NCBI GenBank assembly: GCA_003254925.1
Contig: QANZ01051184.1
Span: forward strand, 1-64,000
From: Chamaecrista fasciculata
Lineage: Eukaryota > Streptophyta > Magnoliopsida > Fabales > Fabaceae
Direction: 5' to 3'
Length of the DNA: 64,000 bases
The notes below the pieces were generated by a model. That model did not search any database. It was not told the origin of the DNA and worked only from the letters and a program-made list of their open reading frames with translations. This document shows positions 1-10,100 of this stretch, piece by piece (position 1 is the first letter of the stretch; each line of letters opens with the position of its first letter). A program made the translations under genes and the position numbers.

Positions 1-253
1 AGACATCTATTAGATAAAAAAAAACATTAAAAAATTAACACAAAAGTCATATAATCAATTTTCTTTTTGATATCACGACATTCAATAAAGCGGTCAAAAT
101 AAGATTAAGTTGGTCTAGCACTGGCACTAGCCTCTTCGGCCCTGTATTTATTAAGGTGTGATGGGTTGGCCCCTTTTATTATGAGTGCTTTTTAGTTTTA
201 ATCATGCTGGTTTTGAATTTAAAGCAAACTTTTGGATTACAAAATACATCCAG

Positions 254-436
254 GTCTGTAACTTTGTGGTGGGACTATTCTTTCTTGACTTGGTGGAGAA
301 GTTTGGAGTTGCACCAGTATATTCAAGCTTTGGAGCAGTTTCCCTGTTAGCTGCAGCATTTGCCAACTACTTCGTGGTAGAAACTAAAGGGCGTTCTCTA
401 GAAGAAATTGAACGGTCCCTTAATCCAAAAGCTTAA
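254..436 (+). CDS. Plastidic glucose transporter, last exon only (partial)
   Basis: This is the 3'-terminal exon of a sugar porter of the major facilitator superfamily. The 60 codons follow a CAG acceptor at 251-253 and end at TAA 434-436. They encode the last transmembrane segment (VCNFVVGLFFLDLVEKFG) and the C-terminal signature VETKGRSLEEIE, which marks sugar/H+ symporters. By memory the wording is closest to the plastidic glucose transporter (pGlcT) subgroup, which moves hexose across the inner chloroplast envelope, rather than to plasma-membrane STP carriers; this subgroup call is less certain than the family call. The rest of the gene lies left of the window, and bases 1-253 are its last intron. 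The segment just 5' of the exon also reads open but does not fit the family. Confidence 0.85.
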   Translation, partial: VCNFVVGLFFLDLVEKFGVAPVYSSFGAVSLLAAAFANYFVVETKGRSLEEIERSLNPKA

Positions 437-463
437 GCCAAGTGTTATGAACAAAATAAGGAA

Positions 464-840
464 GGCTAAAATGCACTTAGGTCCCCTGAGATCAAGGTAG
501 AGAACATCCAAGTTTCAAAACTTAACAGATAAACTCCCAAAGTTTTATGCTCACTTATGATTTTTGAGTTTCAAAATTTGACAAATAGACCCCCTCAACT
601 TTCAAATTGTGCTCATGACCCTGAGTTTTAAAAAAATGAGACTATTTAGGAATGTTGATTTATTGAAATAGAAAGCTTGTATCTACCAACTTATTTGAAA
701 ACTGAGGGGATCCGTTCATCAACTTTTAGAACTCAAAATTTTAAGTGAGCAAAGTTGAAACTAATATCTGTCAAATTTAAAAATTTATAGGTGTTCCCTG
801 TCTTGGCCTAAAACTCATGAGGTCTTAATGTAATTTAGCC
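464..840. mobile_element. MITE with 'ggctaaaatgcacttagg' end
   Basis: The left end GGCTAAAATGCACTTAGG is answered by the inverted right end ending in AATTTAGCC. Between them lie mirrored 'aaaactcaa / tttgacaaata' modules. The flanking 9-mers aataaggaa and cataaagaa match at 7 of 9 positions, which suits an old 9-bp Mutator-type target duplication. A relative of this element lies in RhoGDI intron 1 (19362-19900). There is no coding capacity. Confidence 0.6.
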
Positions 841-1671
841 CATAAAGAAAAAAAATGTCATCCTAAAGCCTCAGGCAGAGCTGAACCAATCAAAAGAAAG
901 AGCAGGTTTTACGAGAGATTTTGTGCAATATCCAAACAGCATGTGAGCTTGCACCTCTGCAACCTAAGCAGGTTTGTTGTATACTGAAAATTTGATATCT
1001 CCATACTTCCACTGTTGTACAAAGGCTATTCCCTCCTAAGGAATAGTGTTTCTTGGGACGTTCACACAACATTATTTCTTTCTCTGATTCAGTTGATGGA
1101 GTATTGTCGTATGATAGTGAACATCTTTTTTATTTTTAATCTGAATTCCAAAAATATCTTCGCTTGATCGCTTCCTCTTTGTCTTAATTTTAAGAACCTT
1201 GGAATTTTCGCCTAAAACAAAACATATTTGGAAAAAAAAAATGAGAAAACAAAGAATTGAAGATAATGAGAGGATAGGCTACAAGAGTTGTCTACATAAA
1301 TTGGTCAAAGGCTCATTTTAACGCCAAATATATGTCTTAATATTTATTTTGGTATTTTATATTTCGAAAAATTCATATTGGTCTCAAAAGTTGAAAAAAT
1401 GTTTAATTTTGTTCCCAAATTATTAAATATAGTCATCTCGTTTTAAGTTCAAATGTAATGGCTTTAGAGTTACGTGTTACTTTTGAAGAGTATTTTTTTT
1501 ATTTAATTAGGACTGTCAATAAACAAGATTATCGAGTCCTGAAAACACGTTGCTCATTTCTACTCTTATTGTGGCATTTGATCCCTGATAGTATTGTTTC
1601 TTTCTTCCATTTGTTTAATATCTTTTCGGGTTGTCTTCTCCCATCCAACTTGATTAGACATTGATGAATTA
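841..1671. other. Intergenic stretch, no gene seen
   Basis: AT-rich sequence downstream of the sugar transporter gene. The part around 1360-1560 resembles MITE modules seen again near 24000-24500, 41141-41882 and 42840-43020 (a shared phrase like 'tctcgttttaagttcaaatg'). No convincing coding exon was found. Confidence 0.5.
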
Positions 1672-1930
1672 TTCACATTGGAGTTATTTTTATTCTCTTA
1701 TGAGTTCTATCAATATTCTCAAAATATAATTAGAATTCATTTTTCTAATATAATTGTGAAGAGTAAAACAAGTCCATATAATAACAAATTGAGTTTCAAG
1801 CTCCTATTCGGTCATATTTTGTAAGATCTTCCACATTGTTTTACAAATTCTAAAAGTTCTTTCAACTACTCTTTTTAAACTTGAATAATAGTACTTGAAC
1901 ATTTCATTGTGTGATCTGCAAGCTAGAGCA
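1672..1930 (-). pseudogene. PIF/Harbinger transposase remnant (C-terminal DDE region)
   Basis: Read on the minus strand this encodes peptides such as YYYSSLKRVVERTFRICK, then an IL-x-NM stretch, then TCFTLHNYIRK. These match the end of the DDE_4 / HARBI1-like nuclease of PIF/Harbinger DNA transposons, where RNVVERTFGVLK and ALHNFIR are typical. One in-frame stop interrupts the segment, and the first two catalytic acidic residues and the rest of the transposase were not found. It is a dead fragment of a plain DNA transposon. Confidence 0.7.
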
Positions 1931-2126
1931 GAGGAAGATGGAAATAGAGCAGAGGAACATTTCCCCAAAAAGTCTTTGAATGTGATCCAGAATCAACAAG
2001 ATAATATTTATTTATTAAAAAAATAAATTATCATATAAGGTATATTCAGGTCTTCAATATTCTATTGAGTATTAGGTCTCTTTCTCATACTTTGGAGTAT
2101 AATTAATATAAAAAAAAAATTGAAGT

Positions 2127-2310
2127 ACAATAGTATTTTTTGGGTACCAATAGTATTTTTGGAATACCAATAGTATTTTTGTCTACATAAAAATATTTAG
2201 TATTATTATTTGTCATATACAATAGTAAAGTTACAAGTGTTCATTCACATAGTATAATAAGTGTTCATTCACATGGCATAACAAGTGTTCATTCAGCATA
2301 AGGAGTGAAG
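2127..2310. repeat. Short tandem motifs (three units each)
   Basis: Two small direct-repeat clusters lie side by side. The unit 'caatagtatttttgg' occurs three times from about 2127 to 2180, and the unit 'aagtgttcattcacat' occurs three times from about 2232 to 2300. Function unknown; they may be debris of a transposon terminus. Confidence 0.6.
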
Positions 2311-2500
2311 AACAACTTACTAGATATAAAGGTCATATTTCAATATTATTTTTCACCCCTTGAATTGTTTTGGAGCACATTGAATATGGATGTAATTTGA
2401 CGGACCACGATAGAGTTTTAAATCGTAATCAAAGTGAAATTAAAAATATTATTATATTCTATTTAATATATAATTTATATATTATTATTAAATAATTAAN

Positions 2501-2556
2501 TTAGGGGACCAAATTGAGACCTTTGCAAAAGTTAGGGGACCAAAATTGCACTTAAG
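2501..2556. mobile_element. Half of a hairpin MITE, abutting an N
   Basis: The sequence 'ttaggggaccaaattgag...cacttaagcc' is the right terminal part of the MITE family seen whole at 32106-32594. It begins immediately after the single N at 2500, so the missing left half may be lost in an assembly join rather than in the genome. Confidence 0.65.
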
Positions 2557-2799
2557 CCAATAATTAAAGTTGTTGTTGGGCATTCACATCAACCGTTATT
2601 TTAGAGTCTATATATTTCATTAATAATAACAATGTCGTCTTTATTTTATTATCACCACAAGACTTGGTGAACGAATACAAAACACCTAAAGAGCTCGTAC
2701 ATTTAAATTATCTTTTCATAAAATTAAATTATATGTTTTTTTTAGAATAAAGTATATTCAGGTCCTCAATATTCTATTGATTATAGAAGATAAGGTTTC

Positions 2800-2973
2800 C
2801 ATGCTATGGTTGTAGTTGGATATGGCCAATTAATTGAAGAGGGCGGTGATAAAATATTGGATAGTGCAAAATTCATGGGGCACATGGTGGCTAATGGTGG
2901 TTACAACAAAGTGAATAGAGAACTCTATTATAATACAATAGCAGATATATGGTTCCTCTACTCACATCAATAA
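2800..2973 (+). pseudogene. Papain-type (C1A) cysteine protease fragment
   Basis: Fifty-seven open codons begin with HAMVVVGYG, which matches the catalytic-His block of C1A proteases (HAVVVVGYG). They continue with a degraded counterpart of the KYWIVKNSWGxxWGxxGY block, here ILDSAKFMGH..NGGYNKVNRE. The catalytic Asn and Trp of NSW are not recognisable, and no upstream exons with the QGxCGSCW active site were found. It is most likely an isolated, decayed gene fragment. The family assignment rests on two short motifs. Confidence 0.5.
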
Positions 2974-2990
2974 TTGCCTCTACGAGTATT

Positions 2991-4076
2991 GTTGAATTTG
3001 ACAATTGATGTTTTATTTTTGGGTAAGTTTCTTTATCATCATTTTACTTCTCACTTTCTAATAAATAAATAAAAATATTGTGATGCATTTGACCATCTTT
3101 TGCTCTTCTAACCTATTGCAGATTCGGCTTGGGTGCACTTCTTTATTCTAAGGTGACTCATGTGTATAGGGAGAGTAATATGTGTGCGCTCTCTTGCTAT
3201 GAAAGTTCGTTTGGATTCCAATAGTCTTACTTTGTTCATCAAGCCGCCTTCCCTTCTCATCGCCCCCTTTTGGCTGGTTAGTTGGCGTTGCTTACTCATT
3301 GAGTTGATGTGGAAAAATTATGTTTTTGGTCTTTAGTTGCTTTGTGTAATTTTTATTTTTGAATATTACTATATTAGATGAACAAATACATGTCTTACAT
3401 TCCACTAAAGTAGCCTCTAAAAAATCGAAGCGTATATTGCAAGCGTCCTCATCATGCTGCAAGAAGGAATTATAAGTATAAAAGACATGGATGTTCAGTA
3501 AATAAGAAATGACTCATACGATATGAGTATACTTCATCCATGACACATCCAGTAAACTTTCGCATTTCTATAAAAAACAAAGTCAATAGAAGTAAGTCAT
3601 CAATTAGACTTTCTTACAAAATCAAGTATATATGCATATGCTTGCTAACATATTTGTGTAAGGAAAAAAAAAATCTCCTTAGCCATAGTTATTCGATCAA
3701 AACATATAATTTATTTAAGACACCAAATAAATAATGTAGTCCTTCTTAGTGAAGCATTTCGACCTTATTCCTACTTCACCTAAATCCCATAATCACAACG
3801 CTTCGAACTATGTTCATATTTTATATAGTAAGGTCAAAGGTCGTGATGATGTGGCATTTATGATTTGTTACTTAAGACTTTCATCACTCCCTCACTCGTC
3901 CTCAATTATTTCAGGAGTACAATTGTCACAAAAAAGAGAAATAAAAAAATTGAGAGTACAATCGAGACATTCTTTGGGTGGAAGAGGAAATTTTAGTTAT
4001 GACATTCTAAGAGCATTGATGAAAATTCTTATATATGTGGACAACCTTTTCAACCCATCTACGTAAATGTTAAGCA
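2991..4076. other. Intergenic stretch, no gene seen
   Basis: Mixed AT-rich sequence between the protease fragment and the hAT element. Open frames of 60-105 codons here, including one at 3749-4066, show no recognisable motif, no splice support and a composition unlike the real genes of the window. Confidence 0.5.
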
Positions 4077-4084
4077 CTCGCAAA

Positions 4085-5323
4085 TAGACCTGCTCATGGG
4101 CTGGGCTTGGGCTACCCAAGCTCAAGCCCATGGGCTTTTTATGTATATGGGCTTGGACTAGATTCAAGCCCAAATAAAATTGTACCCATTATAATGGGCC
4201 AAATATATACCCAAGCCCATGGGCTTGGGCTTGGGTAGCCCAAATTTATATTTTTTTTGTAACACTTTTAAACTTAAATAGTCATTATGGTCTTCAAACT
4301 ATGAGGTTAATTTCATTTTGGTCCTCAAGTTATATTTCTTTCACAAAAGATTCGCATTATAAGTGATATGCTGTGATGGAGAATAAATTACACTAACGGT
4401 TAACAATGGATGAATTTTGTACTATCGAATCCTGAGCTCTGTATTTCTCTCAAACTTTGGGAGTGAACTAATTTTTGCTATACTTTATCCCTAAGTATGA
4501 GAAAATCATCAAGGGTATACTACTTACGACAGAAATGATTGGTGTGAAAGTGTCCTGTCCTTTAGCCAAAGTCCATGGAAGACCAGCAGCCTAAGAAATA
4601 GCCGGAAAAAAAACCACATAAATAATTAGATAAAAAGAACAGAACTTTCACATTTAAAAAGCAAGTAAAATTATTTAAGAAGAAAGGTATAAGAAGACAC
4701 AGCTAAATGAAAAGGGAGATGACACAGAAATTATTCTCACTTTTCACTTGTTTAGATCCCATCAACAGCAACAACAAACACACACACATAGCAGTCAATC
4801 AGACCCAGATTTCGATTTCCATTTTACAAATAAAAATTCGTAGCAAGAAATTAAAAGAGGAGGTAGTGAACTAAGTGAAGTGAGTCCATGAATACTTACG
4901 GTGCTTCTTCTTTGTTCTGCAGCCACAGCCAAGCCAAAAGCGATTAAGTCAAGCACGAAGAGAGAGGGAAGGAAGCGACGGCGGAAGGCGGAAGGCGAAG
5001 GCGAGTCAACGACTGAGACTTGGAACGAGAACCAGAGAGGGAGGCGAAGGCGACCACAGAGACCAAATTAGGGAAGGAAGCGACGGCGGAAACCAAATTA
5101 GGGAACGAGAAGCCGAGAAAGAAGCTACACGAGAAATAGAGAAGGAAGCCACGGCGGAAACCAAATTAGGGACTAAGTTGGATGGGTATTCTCAAGTAGT
5201 TTTTGGCTATTTTAATGGGTAGGTTTATTTTAAGCCCAAGTGTCTTTTATTAGTTAGTGGATATTGTCTTATGGGCTTGGGCCCAGGTAGTCCATGGACT
5301 ACCCGGGCCCATGAGCAGGTCTA
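4085..5323. mobile_element. Non-autonomous hAT-type element with 8-bp target duplication
   Basis: The inverted ends are TAGACCTGCTCATGGGC (left) and GCCCATGAGCAGGTCTA (right), perfect over 17 bp, and the element is flanked on both sides by CTCGCAAA (4077-4084 and 5324-5331). An 8-bp duplication is the hallmark of hAT transposons. Subterminal regions are rich in 'gggcttgggc/gcccaagccc'. The interior (about 4900-5170) is a purine-rich, relatively GC-rich block with repeats of the phrase 'ggaaggaagcgacggcgga'. No transposase is encoded. The intact duplication suggests a fairly young insertion. Confidence 0.9.
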
Positions 5324-5439
5324 CTCGCAAACGACTATCACATTCCTAGAAGTAAAATCTTTTTTTTTAGTGAAAGGAATTGTTTATCTAAAGGAACATA
5401 AAAATATTTTTTAATAAATAAAGGAACATAACATAAATA

Positions 5440-6330
5440 TGGTCCCATTTAGATTTGGGCCTCAAAGCCCGCCTTGCCCGAATAGTCCGGCCCAACAAAA
5501 ATACAATATGAGCCCGAAAATAAAAATCCGAAGAAAAAATTGTCCGAATTTAAAGAGCCTGAAAGCCCGCCTTGCCCGAATAGTCTGGCCCGATAAAAAT
5601 ACAATATGAGCCCGAAAATAAAAATTCAAAGAAAAAATTGCCCGAATTTAAAGAGCCCGAATATTATTCGAGCTGGGCTTGAGCTTCTTCTCAAGTCCGG
5701 CCCGAAAGCCCGAACTCGAATAATATGTATATATTTTATAGTTTTAAATATAATATATTATAAAATGTATATCTATATTATTATATTGCAAAGTAAAATT
5801 GTAAAAATTTATAGGACAATATGAATTTAAAGAAAAATAGGATAGTTGTATATATTATATTGTATATAATTATTTATTTTATATAAAATATTTCATAAAA
5901 TACAATATCTATTATATATAGTATAATTATTAAATAAACTATATATGAGAGTTAAAAAAAAAATCAAAATTGAATATGATTGAAAAGTAACTAAAAACAC
6001 TTCATACAAAATGATGATTGTTGTGTAAACTTGATAACTTTATAAGTTATAAATTTAAATTGTTTGAATTGTAACTTAAATTTTATTATATGATTTTTTT
6101 ATGCATAAATTGTGAAATATAAAATATGTAATGAATTAATTAATTAATTAATTATATAATTTAAAAAGTTAAAAAAATAAGTTCAAATAAAAATGGGTTT
6201 AAATTTATTAAAAACAGGCTGAATTCGGCCTGAATAAAAATGAGCTCGGGCTCGAATTCGAGCCTACTTTTTAAGTATTATTACCTCTAAAGTCCGATCC
6301 GTATTTTAACAAACTCAGCCCGCAATCAAA
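5440..6330. mobile_element. Second hAT-like repeat region with 98-bp tandem duplication
   Basis: Both ends are rich in 'gcccgaa / ttcgggc' motifs (for example 5640-5720 and 6215-6270), typical of hAT-derived MITEs, around a very AT-rich core. Within it, 5464-5561 and 5562-5659 are direct copies with a 98-bp period, both containing 'aaagcccgccttgcccgaat'. The outer boundaries are uncertain; a weak 8-bp pair (tcccattt / tcccattg) may be the target duplication. Confidence 0.55.
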
Positions 6331-7119
6331 TATACACTCCCATTGAAAGCTCTTATACAATCTCCAAACTAGAATCAAGATCAATAATCATTTCTAGTAT
6401 AATTAGTAATATCTCAAAATATAGGATCAATTGATCTAATAATATTATTTCCCAACTTTCTAACAACCATCAATACTTGATGAAATTACCTGTGACTTGT
6501 TTTTAATGAGTGTAGCTAGCTCTTTGACCAATCATGTATAAGAATAATACAACTCCTTCATTTCAATTTATTATTATTTTTTAGATAAATCCTTCACCAG
6601 TTGTCTATAAAAACATATTTTCTCATTTGCATCTGTTAAAGAAAAACAATGTGCATTTCCATGTTTCAACTCTTCTATCCACATATTTCTTTTAAGAATA
6701 GATATTTTTTTTAACTTACTAACTAAATTATTAATAACTTCAATAATTCAAAAATCAAATTTGATTATTTAAAATTGATTTGTTAACTCTATATAAATTC
6801 ATATACTAAATAATAAACATTGTCTAAATATTTTCATATTAAAACATGTGATATTTTCATCAAGTCTTTTCATAAGACTTTTTATTAATAATAATAATAA
6901 TTATATACAAGTTAACAAAAATTATTCAGTCTTAGAAGAAGAAAATGAGAGACACACTGTGGTGACAAAAGCCCGGAAATGGCCCACCTGTGACCTGACC
7001 GTTTGATTGTCACTTTCATCTGCAGTCGCGGACGCGGACGCACTAGTCTTGTTGTTCTTCTTCTTCCTCCTCAAATCTGCACTCAAAAAAGGGTCTTTGA
7101 ATGTTCATACAATACAATC
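6331..7119. other. Intergenic and upstream region of the EamA gene
   Basis: AT-rich DNA without a visible coding exon. The last 120 bp before the start codon become GC-richer (around 6970-7060) and probably contain the promoter end and 5' leader of the gene at 7120. I could not assign a definite TATA box. Confidence 0.45.
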
Positions 7120-10100
7120 ATGGCGTCACTCGAATCCAACCATACAGATCATGTCGTCGAGCTCATGGCCTGCGATTCATCAGCATCCCGTGCCGACGAT
7201 GATGCTGAAACGGTTTCGGAGCATATAGCCCCTCTCTTGACCCAGGCCCAAGTACCCAAGATCAACATCTTTACCGCCTCTTATCCCCGAAGAAAACCCA
7301 ATGTAATTTCTCCACTTTATTTCCTTTTTTATATGATTTGTTTTAACTTTTCTTTATTAATGTCACTAGTTTCCAGTTTAGGCCCTATGTTCTTTATATC
7401 CGTTCTTCCTGTTTTCTATACTGGTTTATGTATTCTTTTCTGAAATAAAATCTTCGTAAGAATGGTTTTTCGGTTTGTCCTTTTGCCATTTTTGAACTGT
7501 TTTCGAAAAAATTCATCGTTTGAAGCAGAAACTTGAAGAAAAAATTGATTTGAAGTCTGGGGTTGCGGAGCGGTTTTTAGTACTAGATGGTGTTTTTATA
7601 GGTTGATTTATTGAAGTTTTTTTTGAAGAAAAAAAAGATGGGAAAGGGTGCTTTTTGAATGCGGATATGCTACTATGCTACCAATGTTTCATGTGGAGAA
7701 TTCTGTGATAAACTGGTTAATGTTTGGCTTGTTTCCGTAGGAATCCCAAAATCTTTTCTAATTAATGTGGAAAAGGGTATTTGGGGAAAGATTTAGATGC
7801 TTTACATGGTATAGTTGTAGCGAGAAAAGTGAAGACTTGATGGAATCAACTTTTATGGCCCCCTTCATTTTCTAACTGTGTCTATCTTACTTTGATCTTA
7901 CACTATAAATCCCTTGATAAACATCGGGGGATTCAGGTCGGGGAGAGCATATCACTTAAACTTAAGGTTACCTCAGTATTTTACCAGTTGGAGTACAATA
8001 AATGTGATAATGGACAGAATTTTTTTGTTTGATCAAGACCTTGAAAGAAATTACAAATTTTCACTGAACCACAGTTTGCTTGTACAGGAGTCTTGGTTAT
8101 GGTCTGGATGTACAATTAGAACATTTTGTTTCTTTTAATTTTAAAATAAATTTGTCAAAATAGAAATTTGACTGAATGAAAATGATGCTGTAGACCTAAG
8201 TATCTAACTCTTTATAATTTACTTGGTATTTGACTACAGGATGAAGTAACGAGATTACTTGAGTCAGAGACATCTACTTTGACTCAATTTATGTTGTGGG
8301 TATGGAGTGGATCCACATACTCTGGATTACTTTGTATGACCCTTTCGTCCACTGTCTACTTTCTCATGGGAATTCTTACCAATTTTTTTTCTGGTAAGTT
8401 GATTGAAATACCCAGAATGAAAAATATGCTAGATCCAAATCGCAGGGGTTTCTGATTGCACTTAGAGGTTATAAATATCATTACTATGTTGGCATGACTT
8501 CTATCACTACAATGCCTTAATTTTTTCCCTTTCATTCTTTGTTCATATTGAAATTAGTCAATCAATTATTTTTTACACATTCCAACTATTTGAAACCATC
8601 TAATTTTGTTTTTGAGCTACACCTCTCAGTCCAATATTAATTCTATACAGTGGGCCAGTTTCTTTTGAGCTTTTCTGCAAACTTAACTCTCTGTTTGTTT
8701 GGAATTTCTTTCTCTTTAAAAGTATATTTTTTTATTCTTTTTTATGAGATGATGGAAACAGTACTAGAACTCTCATGTCATTCTTAAAATTGTTGTTTTT
8801 CCTCCTTGCGAGTTTTTCTCAGCTCTATCTTGGTTTCACCTTAATTTTTCTTTTCAATTTGGAAAATTTGTCAATTCCTTTGTTTCAAAGTTGCTTTTTC
8901 AAGAATTACCTCTTTCTTGACCTTTTTCATTTATTTATATGTTCCTCATTTTAATTATTACAAGAATAATTTTGATTTGGCAGTTCAGGCTATACCCTTG
9001 TTTGAGACTGCTTTTACAAGATGTACAATTATCTTGATACTATCATATTTGTGGTTGAGAAGGAGTGAACAGCCACTTTTTGGAACGTCCCATGTTAGAA
9101 AGATTTTGCTTGCAAGGACCCTTATTGGCTTTATCTCTTTGTCAAGTTTCATATATTGGTAAGAGTTATTTGGTTATCTTAGCTTTCATGATATATATAT
9201 ATATAAAATGTTATTATTGTTATGAATTAATTACACTAGGCAGACGTATTAAAGTTTTCTATATTCAACAGTAATTGCACTAATTGCAACTTGCCAGTAT
9301 AATATTCAATCATAGTTTTCATAGAGAGATTTCTAATGCCTTTGCTTGTATACAAGTTAGTATATAAACACAGAACAGTGTCTTATGTAATATCCACTAG
9401 TCTCCTATTTTGAGGAACACTAAATTGACATACTTTTTTTTTATAAGTGGTATTCTTCCCAGCAGTTAGTCATGGTTCATAATTTGACATAATTGATAGT
9501 TACCCATGAAGGGGACAAGTCTATCTACAACACTTTTCATCACTTTCCACCCCTTTTGTTTTTCTCTGTCATATTTTTGGAATTTATGCTAGTCTGAGCA
9601 TGGGAAGCTTTGTTATTACTTCTGCGTAAATGCTTTTAAAGAACTTCGTCAGGTTCAAGCTTACAACAAGTTGTCTTCTTTTTCAGCACTCAAAGGTTAC
9701 CTTTCTCTCAGGCTGTTGTACTAAATTTGACAACTCCAATATTGGCTTCCCTTATGGCAAGGGTCTTTTTGCATGAGAAGTTGAAAATCACCGATATTGC
9801 AGGTAATATTTTCATTTTTTTCTGTTCTTAAACTGTTTGCCATTGTAAGTTTCTGATGAAAATTTTAATTATTTAAAATATATGCGTTTTCTGTGAGGAA
9901 CCAAGCTTACATTTGTTCAAGGAAGTCTGACTATAACTAGTTGCTTGGTTACAAAATTTTTTGATTTACTTTAGGTGGGATGGGATGTAGAAATAAAGTA
10001 GAATAATTATCTTCTTATTTGGTTGTCATTTAATGTAGGGTCATGCCTTTTCTGTACATTTTTTTGCCATACTATTATCTTGGACAAATCTCTCATGGTA

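Noticed and set aside
890-1072. 60-codon open frame on the minus strand
   Set aside because: No recognisable motif, and it lies in intergenic repeat-rich DNA; length is within chance expectation.
3749-4066. 105-codon open frame on the plus strand before the hAT element
   Set aside because: No domain, no signal peptide, no splice or promoter context; composition looks like random AT-rich translation.
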